NCBI GenBank assembly: GCA_019916065.1 | Contig: CM034233.1 | Location: 10,869,573 to 10,933,572 of the forward strand | DNA: 64,000 bases | DNA from: Vitellaria paradoxa | Lineage: Eukaryota; Streptophyta; Magnoliopsida; Ericales; Sapotaceae | Direction of reading: 5' to 3' | In this document: one piece after another, positions 11,701 to 23,240 of the stretch | Position numbering within the stretch: position 1 is the first letter of the stretch | Layout of the letters: the number at the start of each line of letters is the position of its first letter | Made by a program: the position numbers and the translations under genes | The notes under the pieces: generated by a model | Database searches by the model: none | What the model was told of the DNA's origin: nothing | Seen by the model: the letters and a program-made list of their open reading frames with translations, nothing else

Positions 11701-13311
11701 TACCTCATAAATGACAACTTTCTCCGATTCTTCCTCTCCTGTTTCTTTCATATAGCTCTCCGCTTCATCAAGCGTGTTGTTCTGCTCGTTCAAAAAACCG
11801 CGAGCCTTTGTCTTTGGGATTTGTAAAAGGTTGCATATTCGTGAATTCCCATAAACATAGGGCCTAATGAAATGCATATATATGCAAGCAGCACTATGAA
11901 AGTAAGGTACCACCAATAATAAGGTGGCTATGCCTTTTGCCCAAGGCCAAAATGGAATCCTGAAGGCAAACAAACAAGCAATGAGAATCAATCAGTTTCC
12001 TGGAACAATAATCTGCAAAAAGGGCTGCCCACCTCTTCTGAGTTTTATTTGTTTTTGGTCTAGGCAAAGAAATAGGCTGGCTTGGCTATTACACAATCCA
12101 ACAAGAAATGAATAAAAAAATTACATGACACAATATGAAAAAGTCTGTCAGATATTTACTTAACAATACATTGGCTTAAGTTTTTGTATGCGTGTATATT
12201 AATATTAGAGGGATGCCCATATAATGCATGTGATTATCACTTTATTTGCGTAATCAAAAAAGGGGCACAAAAGGAAAATCATATGGCGTATAAAAATTTG
12301 AAATGTGATATTTACTTAATTAGGGGTAGTTTTTGGAAGTTATTTCATTCAAACTGTAAAACTGATGTAAGAGGTTGAAGGGTATTACAGGAAACTAAAA
12401 ATGCATCACCAGAATTAAGACTTCACCAATTTTTAGGCTTCACGAATACCCATAATGTTTCCTCATATAATAGTGCAGATATATTTTCCAGTCAATGTAT
12501 TAAGGGTCATTCAAATATTGTTATCAAATGAGCAGAAAATGAAGGTCCTAAATTGAATATAGCAGTTCAAGCTGTCTCAAATTAAAGTTCATACACTCAT
12601 TCATCATAAACCAAGTCAGATGGATGAATCTTTTCCTAAGATTTTCATATTAAAATAAGAACAAATACAAAGAATTACCATTTTAGAAGCTTTGCAAGCA
12701 CGGACTCCAAGATTGCGGCCATAGAAAACAAAACCCAGTAAGTGAGGCATTGCTGATAGTTGGAGTGTGTATTATTCTCTATTGCCCGGATCGAAGCATA
12801 CCTGTTTTGAGTAAAATTGTAAATCAATAGAAATATAGCGCAGCAAAATTTAGTCCCAGGGTTTACAAGTCAAGGTACAAATTTGGAGAATACACCAAGT
12901 TCGAGAATACCCATTTCACAGTTTTATAAGTACTATAGAGAGGCATTAGAGAACAAGAGAGAGCTACTTACAAAGGACACACCAAAGCAAATGAAGGCCT
13001 GTGAATCATCAGAAACACAAAATGGGAATTATGCATTTGCATGAAATTTCCAACAGAATCATCAATGACAGTGGGTACTTTCAACCAAAATTCAAGCATT
13101 TCTCGTGACTGAAAGATAGAACTACAAACCCATGACTCAAAGAAATGACAACCCATCAAGGATTTTCCATCAAATTGATAACATAGAACTTTCAGAACTC
13201 AAATTAATCATATAGGGGAAAAAACACATACACGCTTAGAGGTAAAAAAAAAAAAAAATAGAGTGTTGAGACGACATACCAAGTAAGAAAATTGAAGAAT
13301 TTGATTACCAT
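8735..13311 (-). CDS. HVA22: HVA22/TB2-DP1 protein fused to U1-type zinc finger and RNase H domain
   Basis: Five coding exons on the minus strand (13311-13280, 12998-12972, 12801-12679, 11959-11704, 9580-8735) join in phase to 427 aa. The start ATG at 13311 gives MVIKFFNFLTWPSFALVCPL, then YASIRAIENN, the TB2/DP1 core found in HVA22 and REEP proteins. Residues 10-110 hold hydrophobic hairpins (YWVLFSMAAILESVLAKLLK; FWPWAKGIATLLLVV). This family shapes ER tubules and acts in ABA and stress responses. The last exon adds a C-x2-C-x12-H-x5-H finger (C175, C178, H191, H197; WSCALC...QGKKH), known in dsRNA- or RNA-binding proteins. It then adds an RNase H fold with all four acidic residues in place: D277 (NADGS), E315 (LVELWAIWRG), D339 (VESDS) and D388 (NRAADHLAK). 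The RNase H resembles plant RVT_3 domains, often derived from LINEs. Every junction is GT-AG and no stop interrupts the frame. HVA22 with a U1 finger is, as I recall, seen in some plants. The added RNase H is the odd part; alternative splicing could separate the modules. Confidence 0.88.
9840..10440 (+). mobile_element. LTR-like remnant in HVA22 intron 4
   Basis: The stretch has LTR-like features: CCTATATATAGG near 10133 as a TATA box, a purine-rich leader (GAGAGAAAAGTAAAGAGTAAAG), and a T-rich 3' part after CACATAAATCTCATG. No coding region, primer-binding site or paired LTR is nearby, so at most it is a solo LTR. The ends and target duplication are not resolved. Confidence 0.35.
11115..11510. 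mobile_element. MITE in HVA22 intron 4
   Basis: The left end GGCTGTGTTTGTTGGAGGGA matches the reverse complement of the right end, GGCTATGTTTGTTTACGGGA, with few mismatches. Length is 396 bp and there is no transposase. Subterminal GGATAAAAGAT/GTGGGATAAAAG blocks repeat inside. The termini look hAT-like, but an 8-bp target duplication is not evident. Confidence 0.75.
12290..12490 (+). repeat. Dispersed short repeat, copy 1 (HVA22 intron 3)
   Basis: It carries the ordered blocks CACCA, GACTTCACCAATTTT, GGCTTCACGAATACCC, AATGTTTCCTCATATAATAGT and AGATATATTTTCC. The same order occurs at 47340-47440 and 55680-55765. No inverted termini are obvious, so a SINE, Helitron end or other family cannot be told apart by eye. 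Confidence 0.55.
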
Positions 13312-13534
13312 CCTGAGAAAAATGCCGAGCCCAATCTCTTCGAATCTTGGTCTCCCTTTGTCTTTCCAGCTGTGATCTTATGCTACATATATTCAGGATT
13401 TCCTTAGAGATAAGGGAAGCAGAGGAAACAGACAATTGACAATGGCCCAATCAATGGGAAAGCATATGAAAAGACTTCAAGGAGATGACTTTTGGTGGAG
13501 TGTCGTCAACCTGGTATAAAGAGCTGGAAATTAT

Positions 13535-13540
13535 CACGTG
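13535..13540. promoter_or_regulatory. CACGTG G-box upstream of HVA22-like gene
   Basis: A palindromic CACGTG lies 224 bp upstream of the start codon of the HVA22-like gene. G-boxes with an ACGT core are bound by bZIP and bHLH factors, and barley HVA22 is known to be ABA-inducible. One six-base palindrome could be chance, so regulation is inferred only. Confidence 0.35.
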
Positions 13541-15238
13541 GAACCAGGCGTATAAATATCGCTGCACCTCTTTAATCGCTTCCGCTAGATTGTCGTCCAA
13601 TGAATTTTGGACTAGTCTTCCTTTCGTTGGATTAATGCTAATGTGAACGAGAATAAGAATAGGAATGAAATTTTAATGTTTAGTATGTTAATGAACTAAA
13701 ATGAGAAATTTTTTTTATTTAATATCTATAAATATATTTATTTTAACTAGAATGAGAAATTTTTTTAATACTTAATATCTATAATATATTTAAGAATAAA
13801 ATAGAAATATAAGTTCAAAGGCTAAATTATTTTTTTTCTTTTAAAAGTACATTAAAGTACAAATAGCAATTTTGTTAATTCCACCCATGCCAAAAAAAAA
13901 AATAATTTATGGAATTTTTAAATATTAAATTGAATTTAGGAACTTATAATTTTACAAATATGTGAATTCCTTAATTCAAATTTCTTAATTAGAGGTCATC
14001 AAAATATGAAAATTCTTTTATCAACTGGAATTCTCATCCAGTAGTAAATTCAATGTCAAATCAACATATAGGAGTATTTGGTTTTGTAATATTCGATATT
14101 TATTTTTGACTATTTATGTATTATTTTAGGTCAATAAAATAATTAAATCGAGATTGAGTTTGTTTAGTCGGGTTTATTTTATTTTTTTCCCAAGCTGAGT
14201 TTAGTCCAAAGTAGTATTGGATTTGACAACTGGGCCAAAGGCCCAGCATTCGTTTCACTTTCCTTTCCTTTTTTTCTTTTTTTTTTTTCTTTTTTGGGTG
14301 CAGGTAAATTCAAGAAAAAAGGGAGAAAAAGATAAAGGAGAGAGAGAGTAGAGAGAGAAAATGGGTTTTGAGAAAGAAAATCAATGGATCGGGATAGTAT
14401 TTAATGCCATGAACGTTACGATTGTGTCCGTTTCTTATGATTTTACTCGAAGCGAAGGATGCAGACATTTAAAGTTTAAGAACTAAAACCTTAATCTTCT
14501 CACTTCTTTTTTTCATTTTGGATTCAAGGTAGGTGGAATTTATATCTGAGTTCTAGACATCGTTAGAAAGATTTTGATATATTCATTGATTATTGATAAG
14601 ATTTGAAGAATTTGTGTATATATATGTGTATATATGAAGGTCTGTGCGTATATATGCGTCTATATGTTTAGGTTTTGTATATATTAGACTTGTTCTTGAA
14701 TAAAATGTTGTAGAAATATATTATTGATGTGTTTGAATGTTGTTGCTGAGTTTGTGACTTTGATGAGTGATTTAGAATTATTTTCGAGTTAACAAACCCA
14801 TAAACTGGCTTCTGAGTGCTGGCGTTCGGACAGCGCTTGGTTGTAGGCTGGATGCCGGCGTTTCATGTTGACGTCAGGATGGCAAATCTTGGCATCGGGA
14901 CGCCACTTGGCAGAATGTCCAAAATATAAAATTTCGATTTCAAAACTCCTATTTTATGCCCAAATCCATTCATAGTTGATTTTTAAATGATTAAATAGAT
15001 TCTCAACTATCATCAAGCTTAATGAGAATACATATTTATATTCATTTACATGACTGAGTATATCATATGCATGGGATTAGGCTGTATCATTTGGTTTATA
15101 TTATGATTATCGATTGGTCAAGAGTGCCACATCAATGTTATTTACGGGCCGAGGCATGGGTTATATATATATAGACGGGATTCTTAATTTTGAAAATATT
15201 AAAATGAGATTTTAAAAATACCAGATGATCACCAATTG

Positions 15239-15250
<12 letters not shown>

Positions 15251-15282
<32 letters not shown>
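15251..15282 (+). repeat. (GT)16 microsatellite
   Basis: Sixteen perfect GT units, preceded by a short TA run, inside large repeat A. Confidence 0.97.
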
Positions 15283-15284
<2 letters not shown>

Positions 15285-15652
15285 CTAAGGGTAATACAGT
15301 TTCCTAGCAAAAAGGTTAGGGTGTATAACAAGGTTCCCTTGAGTTTTAGCTGATTAGGGTGTAACACAGTTCCCCAACTACCATTTATATTGATTTCCTA
15401 CTTGAACTAAGCAGATGTTTAACTAGAGGTGTAACACAATTCCTTAGCAAAATGGTCAAGAGATGTAACACACTTTTCCTGAATCTTTTACCAGCAGTGG
15501 TGTAACATAGTTCTCCACCTATAATTATACCCTGCTCGAAGAAAAACAGATGCCTAACTAGGTGTGTAACACGGTTTTCTAGCAGAAGGGTCAGGGGTAT
15601 AACACGATTCTCCTTAGTCTTACATCGGTGAGGGTGTAACATAATTCCCCAC
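15285..15652 (+). repeat. Irregular minisatellite of GTGTAACACRGTTCC units
   Basis: About nine variants of GTGTAACACAGTTCCC occur at irregular 30-70 bp spacing (near 15289, 15321, 15360, 15430, 15463, 15500, 15564, 15598 and 15634). The homologous part of large repeat B (about 50560-50670, inverted) carries only about three or four, so the motif expanded or contracted after the copies parted. Confidence 0.75.
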
Positions 15653-16711
15653 TTAGTATATAAATATACTGAGATACGCGTTTGTCATAAGCATAAACGG
15701 CACGGTTGGTGATTGTTGCGTATTTCGCTAAGCATCACCCGTCCTATAATATGGTTGGGGATAGGTGGAGATTAAAGTATGTAATACCATTGCATTCTAT
15801 CATTTCCCATTATATGGGATTGCATGAATTATTATTATGTGGTGAAATATTAAGATATTGAGATAATGTGGTTGTTATATTTATTGATGAGATGTATGGA
15901 TTATTTTATTGGTCATGAATTTGGTCATTAAATAAAAGATATAAATTAGGAACTACGATGACCTAATTCCTAAAGTAGGATACGTAGGCAGTTTAGATTT
16001 GAGTAACCTAAGTCCGGTCTTAACTAGGGAAAATAATAATTATTTTTATTCTTCTAAATTGAGAGTTGAGTTATTTGTATTATAGAGTTTGTAACCCAGA
16101 GTGTGGGTTTACTTCTTATCCTTATAATATCATGATTTTGATCGATATAAACATGATTATAATATTTGTTTTAATCATGCAAACCTTGGATGTGGCAATT
16201 ACAAATGATGTTAAAGTAAATTATATTTTTAATAAATTGATGGTGACATAATCAAATATTATTTTATATGGGAATGAGTAATGATCTTTGGTATATTGAT
16301 AATTTTAACTCAATGTAAATTGAATTTGGATTGAATTTTATTTATTTATTTTAATTTTCACATTTCCATACCATCCGTCCCAAACTATGAGATTAGAGGT
16401 GTGACAGGTTTATTAAAATCTACCAAAACCTATCAACTTTTACCAATTTTTATACTTTTTTCCAATCAAATTTCGTTACATATCATTTTTACGTCAACTT
16501 TTTGTACATTTGTTGTATTTTTTTGTCATCCAAACACCCTTATAGAATCTAGGGGCAAACAAAAAAATCCAACAAGCTTGAGACCCAAACCTACCCCGAT
16601 TAATGTGGTTCAATTCGAGTGAGATGTTGGTTTGGTTTTTAGTCTAAAAGTTAACAATCAGTTCACTTTTATTTGGGTTAAAGTTTAAATATTTATGGAA
16701 CCAACCCAACT

Positions 16712-16874
16712 AAGGCACCATTTGAGGTGACAAAAAACTCTAAAAAACGATCAAAAATTATGAAGAACTTTAAAAGTTATTTACTTTTTATCTAATTACA
16801 CGAATTATGAACTTATAAATTATTTCACTTTATATTATTTTATCTCACTTTTTGTTCCTCCAAACGTACCATAA
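16712..16874. mobile_element. MITE, GGCACCATTTGAGG-type termini
   Basis: The left end TAAGGCACCATTTGAGGTGACAAAAA pairs imperfectly with the right end (reverse complement TATGGTACGTTTGGAGGAAC, then AAAAA). Inside lies CTTTTTATCTAATTACACGA, shared with the remnants at 6001 and 19865. There is no coding capacity. Confidence 0.65.
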
Positions 16875-17814
16875 ATATTAAAATTTTATTTTATACATAA
16901 AACATTGGTGTGTCATAGTCCCAAATAAAGTTAGGTTGATTTGGTTTGGTATTATAACATGACTAGTTCAATTCAAAGCCTAATTTTTTAGACCCTTTAA
17001 AACATTTAGTTAGTTACGGGTCTACCATGGACTCGACCCAACTCTACTCATGTCTAAAATCAAATTGAACACTTAAATTAGTTCTCTTTTGCCATTTTAG
17101 TTTTTAACTTTTTACATTTTTCATAGTGCTTTTTAGGGAAGAACACAATCCTATATTGTTTAAGTTTGCCAATATGTTTTAAATTTTAAGTTTTATATTA
17201 AACTATTTGAAATGGGCATGGAAAATTTTTCGAGCCTGATATATTGTCCAAGCATTGGTATTAAGACATTAAACTATAATTTTATTATTTATGTATTATA
17301 AAATTAAAAGAAAAAAAAAACCTATGGTTTAGTAGATGGCTCTATTGGTTGTGACTGGCTCAATTGCTCATCAAGCAATTGTGCCTAAGTCAATAGCTCC
17401 ACATACAATTGATAACGAGCTCTCACTTTCTTCCTCACAAAGTGTTTAGGAGATGGTAGCACAATCCAATTACCACTAAGTGTCGTCACAGCCATAAGTG
17501 ATATTTTATTAGTAGGAATAAAATAATCGGTAATGGCGAAGACTACGCTATGTCATCCATCACTATAGTGTAAACATCAATAGAGGCTTGGAGTGGATGA
17601 GTGCTTGTACTCTCAAATAGATCACTAAAGGAAGATGATGTAGGTGCCCTAAAAGTAGATGATCCCACGCTTGAAGTCGAAGGTTCAGATCGTGTATCAA
17701 CCCTAATAACTTGGTGTTCTTTATTAAGGTTGAGTTTAGAAAAAAAAAAAAAAAAAAGTTCATTTTTTTTTAGTTATCTACTTAAAATCTAACTTTTTTT
17801 TTTTTTTTTTTTTT

Positions 17815-18003
17815 TTGGTGTTTGAGAAGGAAAAAAATTAATTTTTTAGTAACTAATTTTTTAACTTTTTGTTAATTTGACATTTTTGTTCTTCAAAGTT
17901 TAAATGAAATTTAAAATATTAAATGATAAATTTAATTATTTTAGAAAAAAAAAAAACTAGTAGTTGGTAGTTGAACTACTAGTTTTTTCTCAAATGCGAC
18001 CTA
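17815..18003. mobile_element. MITE-like element, GTTTGAGAAGGAAAAA family
   Basis: The left part GGTGTTTGAGAAGGAAAAAA pairs loosely with the right end CTCAAATGCGACCTAAG. A related copy lies at 19205-19450 with the same GTTTGAGAAGGAAAAAAA and TTTTTAGTA blocks. Poly-T/A tracts make the borders uncertain. Confidence 0.45.
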
Positions 18004-19204
18004 AGCAACCTCCCCTAAGGAAATTTAAATTGTTTAGTGCCAAATGCAATAAAATTATACATATTTACATAAATTTCAGTAATTTGTGGAATTTGAAATC
18101 TTACTTCCGCCATCACCATTTGTGTCAGTATCTAAAATTTATACTACTCAAAATACTCTTAGCGAATAAAGAAGCCAAAAAGTGCAAACAAGAATGGGAC
18201 ATTTAATTCTAATTCAAAACGTCACAATTCAATGCAACCTAGAAACAACAAGAAATTCCATTGGTGATATAATTCACAACAGCGTAAATGACTTGAAGAA
18301 ATTCTTAATAGGGAAAAGGGAAATAGCCAAATGCAAGGCAAATTCCTCTATTTGCTGTGTTATGAAAAATTTTTGGTCAAATTTATCAAATTTACTGCAA
18401 ATTAATTTCTTCCACCAATCTAGTATTCTTTCAGAAAATCACATTTCCTTGCCAAGCACATGAAACAAAAGAATGACGAAATCATATTTGCATTTATATA
18501 TGTATATTTAACACACATATAGATACATATAACAATATTAATTTTACAGAAATTATGTATTATATAACATAAATATACATACACACACACACGCACACAA
18601 TATAAAATAACATAAAACCCAAACATCCTTTGCGTTGCTAAACTAGTTTACAAGTATTATAATATCACTCAACATTGCTAATTACCACTTACCGAAAAAA
18701 AATGCTAATTAACAAAATTGCTATCTCAAGTTGGTTCTCATACTGCATGCGGTCGATCTACTAACAATTAATCAAAATCCAATAAGTATAATGATCCCTT
18801 ATATTATTTTAGCATTAATGGTCCATTACACGTGCGCATTTATGGTCACTTTTCGTTAGGTTAATTCAATTGATCATCCCCCCCCCCCCCCAAAAAAAAA
18901 ATCAGAGAATGTAATTTTATTCGTTATAACTGTTACAATAAAACTTTCTTAACTTATCAAACCTTAATAAATGAATTGACTTGCGAGTTATGAAACTAAC
19001 AAATCCTTACGTGCTGCAAAATCCGTGTAGTATTAATAATTGAAATTCCCGGCTAAAATTAGTTTGGTAGCAACTCTCTGATTTTTTTTTTTTTTTTTTT
19101 TCATATCTCAATGAGAGTCATTTCTATGACACAACCACACCAAAATAAATAAATAATATATATAAATCTCTAAGAAGCTAAGAACTTAGAGGTCATGTTC
19201 ACGC

Positions 19205-19450
19205 ATGAATGACCCATGCCGGAGGCTAAGTTTGAGAAGGAAAAAAAAATTAAAATTTTTGCGTTTGAAAAAGAAAAAATACTAACTTTTTAGTAGGTAT
19301 TTTTATATTTTTGTTCATAATTTATTTACCATTCATGGTTTAAAATAAATTAAAATGTAATAAGGCAATTTTTAATTATTTCAGAAGAAGGAGGGGAAAA
19401 AAAAAAGTAGTCCATTTTTGGCTACCGGATAGCCAAACGGAACCCAATCT
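19205..19450. mobile_element. MITE-like element, second copy of GTTTGAGAAGGAAAAA family
   Basis: It shares the GTTTGAGAAGGAAAAAAA, TAACTTTTTAGTA and TTTAATTATTT-AGAA blocks with 17815-18003 in the same order, and ends near TAGCCAAACGGAACCC. It lies about 230 bp beyond the 3' end of the At12Cys coding region. No open frame is present. Confidence 0.45.
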
Positions 19451-19683
19451 CCTATATTGCATGAGAGAGAAGTAGAAAAGAAATGTTTTCAATTTTGGGA
19501 AGAGGGTGGTCAAATAAGCAACAAATATCGAACCCCATTTTATTATGCACTTCGTAAAAGTTTTATACCAACTTCTCAAAACAAAAGTAATAGACCCCTT
19601 CAGTACGCATAATAATAGTCAGTAGTTCAGTAGTTCTAGCATTGCTACGATTTTAAGTTCCCCAGTGCTGCATATCATCAACA

Positions 19684-22326
19684 TCAAGCACTCAAGCTAG
19701 AGGGAGAGTTTTTACGACATTCAGACAGCATATCTATGTAGTACTGGCACTTGCTGATGTCACTTCCGTAATGGCTTAAACACTGCAACACAGATGCCAA
19801 TATATGTCAGTAAATATAAGACATAATACTGGGAAAATTCCATAAACTTCCCGATTGGATCAATAGGGGTGCATTTGGAGCATCATACTCTACTAAAATT
19901 TGCTAAAAATACCCCCCCCCCAAAATCAAACTTTTTGTCTCACTACACAAATTACAAGGCTGCAGTTTTTATTAGTTTTTACCAACTTTTTGCCACTCCA
20001 AACACGCCCTAGACAAAAAAGGAGGTAAATTTTAAACAGTTATTCAACCATTTATGACACAGCAATTAACTTCCATGACACTTTTAGGAAATCGTATCAT
20101 ATATGTATAAAGATATTATCCTCAGGGACCTAGATTAGTAAAGTGTTCAGAAAGTTATGGTGGCAGCATTTATTTCTTACAGCCCCATAAGACCTTCCTT
20201 CATATGAGGCTCCAGCGGTAGATTTGGGCACAAGCTAACCAAACAATTCTGATGCCAAATTAAAATTTGGAATTATCCAAGCTCAAAACATAATGCAGAG
20301 CAGCCTTTTTTAGTTTTAGCAAAGAACAAGTGAATGCTAAAAATGCAGTTTAGCAGAAAGACCATACATCTGTGAAGGCCTTCAATTGACCAGCACATGC
20401 TTCAGAATTGGTTGGCACTGGTGCAGCAGAAGGGGATGAGGAGGCAGATGCCTCATGCATGACAACACGGGGGCCCAACATAGCATCAACTGCCCTGTGC
20501 GCAATTGCACTTCCACCGCCAAAAGCCATACCTGCGCACCAAAAACAAACAATATAAAGTTCAATGCATTGTATTGCCAACATATACTGATGATATTTGA
20601 AATGGACATCGTAATAGCCACGGCCAAATATACATAAAAATCAAAAGGGATAACTAACCTTCAGCAACAACAGATCCAAGTCCACCAGTGACTGGTCCCC
20701 TTTGTGCCGGTGCCGGTGCCGGTGGAGGAGGAGAAACTGTGGTCAAACAATCATTTTGACTTAACCATTTGTCCTAAAAGAAAGAAGAAAACAAAAAGAC
20801 AGAGACAAACAAGAGAACACAACACCCAAGGACAGGAACAGAAAAAAGAGCCAAATCCCGAACATGATCAAAGGGTTTAAGACCAGAGATCCAGAATTGC
20901 ATTGCCCATTCAGTGAGCAGCCTCAATATTATGCCTAGAAGAGGACAATGCTATCCAATAGCGAAAATATTGTCTTCCAAATCCTAACGAAATACAATGA
21001 AAAACCAAATTCTATGGCACGACAGAGTCCAAATTTTACGGTTGTCTGACTGTATGCCTTATCTAGACAAGTAACACAAAATACATGATGACACTAATTA
21101 CATATATGTTCATTGCATATGCATTCTAAAGAACATAGGTGCTCCTCCATCTTAAGATTATGAATGCAACCACAAATAAAAACCCACCTGGTTGCGGAGC
21201 ATTACGCAGTGGAGCACGTGCAGCAGCTGAAGGAGCTGACCTGGCTCTTCCTGCAAGAAAGTTATGGTACCATCACTGTCTCAATTTTATAATTTCAGGT
21301 TGGCACAAAACAAATAGATAACAAAGGTTAAAGAAGGAAAACTTCCCCCTGCATGCTCTGCTTTTTTCCCCTGTCTTCTTCTTTCTTGTTTTGTTTTATG
21401 TATTTTGTTTTATTTTATTTGGTTGGGAGGCATTGGATTACCAGATTAGTGTTAAATGATAGAATCTCTCAATTTCTTCTAACAAATTCCATGTCATTAC
21501 AACTACAAGATTAGTTTTAGACACTGGTTACAAGTTCATCAATCCCCTAGGCATACAGCTTATCCAATGGAGTTTGCATAATAAAATTACGCAGTTGCAT
21601 TATACGTACACACATATATAATAAGTCAATGTTGTTCTTCATCCCTTTTTCTTCCAGAAACTATTTTCCAACTTAGTGCTACAACGCAAACTACTTATCT
21701 AGCTGATCAAATGCCTTTCTAAAGTACAATATGAAAATAGCTGTTAAATCTTATCTCCTCACTGGCACCCATTAATATTATTTCTGTCTTCTACATTACA
21801 TTGTTTAACGGTTCTTCCTGTCAAATTGTTATCTTGTAGACTATATTCATTTCCACTCCTGTTCCTAATTTCGGGGATTCCCTCGCGTAGGTAAAACAAT
21901 TTCCCTTCTCTATGTCACCGTCTTCAAACAGATGCGTTCATCACAGTAACCTACGAAAATAAGGTTCCAATCTCATTTCGTGACAAAAACTGCTACAGAT
22001 CATACATCTAAATACAAGGTTCGTTCGCAGTGGAATTCTAATCAAACACAAAGCTGAAAAAATTCAACTCGTCCCATTTTTCAACCCTTTCTTCAACCAA
22101 TCACTATCCATCATATTCTTCCTCCAAAAAAAAAAAAAAAAGAAACTGCAAATATCACATCAATCCTTATCTAATACGAATAATGTAAAAACCAAATACA
22201 AGTAGAAGAAAAATCTCACAAACCAATACGTTCATATGTACACACATATACACGTACATATATATATAGAGAGAGAGAGAGAGAGATTTGGAACGCAGAC
22301 AAACCTCCGGAGCTTCGGCGAGGCAT
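19684..22326 (-). CDS. At12Cys: Twin-CX9C protein, At12Cys/CHCHD2-CHCHD10 family
   Basis: Five exons on the minus strand (22326-22305, 21250-21188, 20736-20659, 20531-20368, 19782-19684) join in phase to 141 aa and end in TGA at 19684. The N-terminus MPRRSSGGRARSAPS is basic and alanine/proline-rich, as in proteins sent to mitochondria. A proline-rich linker (residues 30-40) and a glycine/alanine-rich hydrophobic segment (GGLGSVVAEGMAFGGGSAIA, about 46-65) follow. The CHCH domain then has two C-x9-C pairs (CAGQLKAFTDC and CQYYIDMLSEC). These form two disulfides through Mia40 import into the intermembrane space. Length and layout fit plant At12Cys and animal CHCHD2/CHCHD10, which act in cristae organisation and respiratory-chain stress. 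All introns are GT-AG. The first CX9C pair is cut by the last intron just before its second cysteine. A (GA)n tract lies in intron 1. No defects are seen, so the gene is probably functional. Confidence 0.93.
19865..20011. mobile_element. MITE in last At12Cys intron
   Basis: The left end AGGGGTGCATTTGGAGCATC and the right end (reverse complement CTAGGGCGTGTTTGGAGTGG) form terminal repeats. The interior has CTTTTTGTCTCACTACACAAATTACAAG, the block shared with 6001 and 16712. The last intron of the host gene appears to tolerate it. Confidence 0.7.
22268..22287 (+). repeat. (GA)10 microsatellite in At12Cys intron 1
   Basis: Ten GA units after a TATATATA run, 18 bp inside intron 1 from its donor (the CT strand on the gene's sense strand). 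Confidence 0.95.
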
Positions 22327-22624
22327 GATTGCCGGTAAACGACGACTAAGATGAGACAAGCGAACAGAGAACTTGAGGAGAAAGAAATTGATGGAACACC
22401 GCCTATGAACCAGATACAGGGACAAAGAAGGGGAGGGTGGGGGGCGGTGTAAATTTATAGTTGGTGGGTGGGCTGGGCCTGGGGCTCTGGATGGGGCCCG
22501 AGACCAATCTCGGCCCGGTAATAACTCCTTTTCTTCTGGAACAATCCAACGCATAATGTCGCTTACCTTTTACTTTTTCAAATTTGTTAAAATTTGGAGT
22601 GCCTTTGGTTTAAGATTGAAAATT

Positions 22625-23240
22625 AAAAAAATAAAGCTTATAAACCATTTAATCTTATAATTGTTCACATATTTTATTATATTTTTTAAAAAATAACACT
22701 AAGAGTGAAGAGTGTTAACTCATTTAAAATTTTATTAAGTATAGTTAAAAAATTTATAAGTAAAACTTATATTTTAAATTTTAAAATAAAGGTTATAGAC
22801 ATTTTATTTTTATAATTTTTCACATATTTTATTTTATTTTTTTTTAAATAACACTAAGGCTTCCTTGGCTAGAAAAAAGTATTTTTCTTTTTTTTTTTAG
22901 CTTTTTTTAGTCTTGTATGTATTTTTTCACCAAAAATTTAACTTTTTTCTAAAACTATAACTTTTAGGCATTTTAATTACATTTGTAAAAAAAAATTAAA
23001 AAATTCACATTCTTTTGAGAAAAGTTAGAAAAATAAAAAAATAATTTTTTTGGTTACTTTTTTACCCAATTGGATGTGAATTTTGATGAAATTTTGATGA
23101 AAAAAATCATATAAGACGAAAAAATTACGAAAAAATAAATAATCAGCTTATCTGTAACCAAATCAAGTCTAAAACTAAAGAGTATTAACTCATTTAAAAT
23201 TTTATAAAGTATAATTAAAAAAATTACGAAAAATTGTATC
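22625..23240. repeat. Diverged tandem repeat of about 163 bp, second unit interrupted
   Basis: The block TTCACATATTTTATT-ATTTTTT followed by AATAACACTAA lies at about 22663 and again at about 22826. In the first unit it continues to GAGTGTTAACTCATTTAAAA. In the second, the matching AGAGTATTAACTCATTTAAA resumes only at 23180, after the MITE at 22858-23170. Removing the MITE restores the repeat, which shows the order of events. Confidence 0.75.
22858..23170. mobile_element. MITE with 8-bp target duplication (hAT-like)
   Basis: 313 bp, starting GGCTTCCTTGGCTAGAAAAA. The reverse complement of its right end is AGACTTGATTTGGTTACAGA. AACACTAA (22850-22857) on the left and AAAACTAA (23171-23178) on the right look like an 8-bp target duplication with one change, the size made by hAT transposases. 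It interrupts the second unit of the 163-bp tandem repeat. It is T/A-rich and has no open frame. Confidence 0.7.

Larger units (their letters stand above)
14270..16406 (-). mobile_element. Large decayed LTR-like repeat, copy A
   Basis: On the minus strand the element starts TGTCACACCTCTAATCTC at 16406. It shares ordered blocks with the + strand region 49847 onward: the G-AGATACGTAG-A block with its AACCTGAGTAA and GCGGTCTTAACTA neighbours, the GTGTAAC-ACGGTTCC region, the AGATTGCAT/CATCATT-CCCAT block, and a CT-rich block near the far end. A TGTCAC start and a length over 2 kb fit a Ty3-gypsy-type LTR with long LTRs. No gag-pol or primer-binding site is seen. The left boundary is approximate. 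Confidence 0.55.

Noticed and set aside
12968..13159. 63-codon frame ending RPSFALVCPL
   Set aside because: Only the last 27 bp are coding (exon 2 of the HVA22-like gene); the rest is intron 1 read through.
13208..13450. 80-codon minus-strand frame upstream of and overlapping the HVA22 start (SRSQLERQRE-like sequence)
   Set aside because: It looks protein-like, but its 3' part is the HVA22 first exon read in another phase. The spliced frame starting at 13311 gives a proper HVA22 N-terminus, so this is 5' UTR.
13545..13556. TATAAATA on the plus strand suggesting a gene to the right
   Set aside because: No plus-strand coding exon follows for kilobases; AT-rich DNA gives such matches by chance.
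17540..17715. Minus-strand Ser/Thr-rich reading (RSEPSTSSVGSSTF-like)
   Set aside because: It may be a piece of a transposon or old gene, but it has no start, no recognised motif and is short, so no feature is called.
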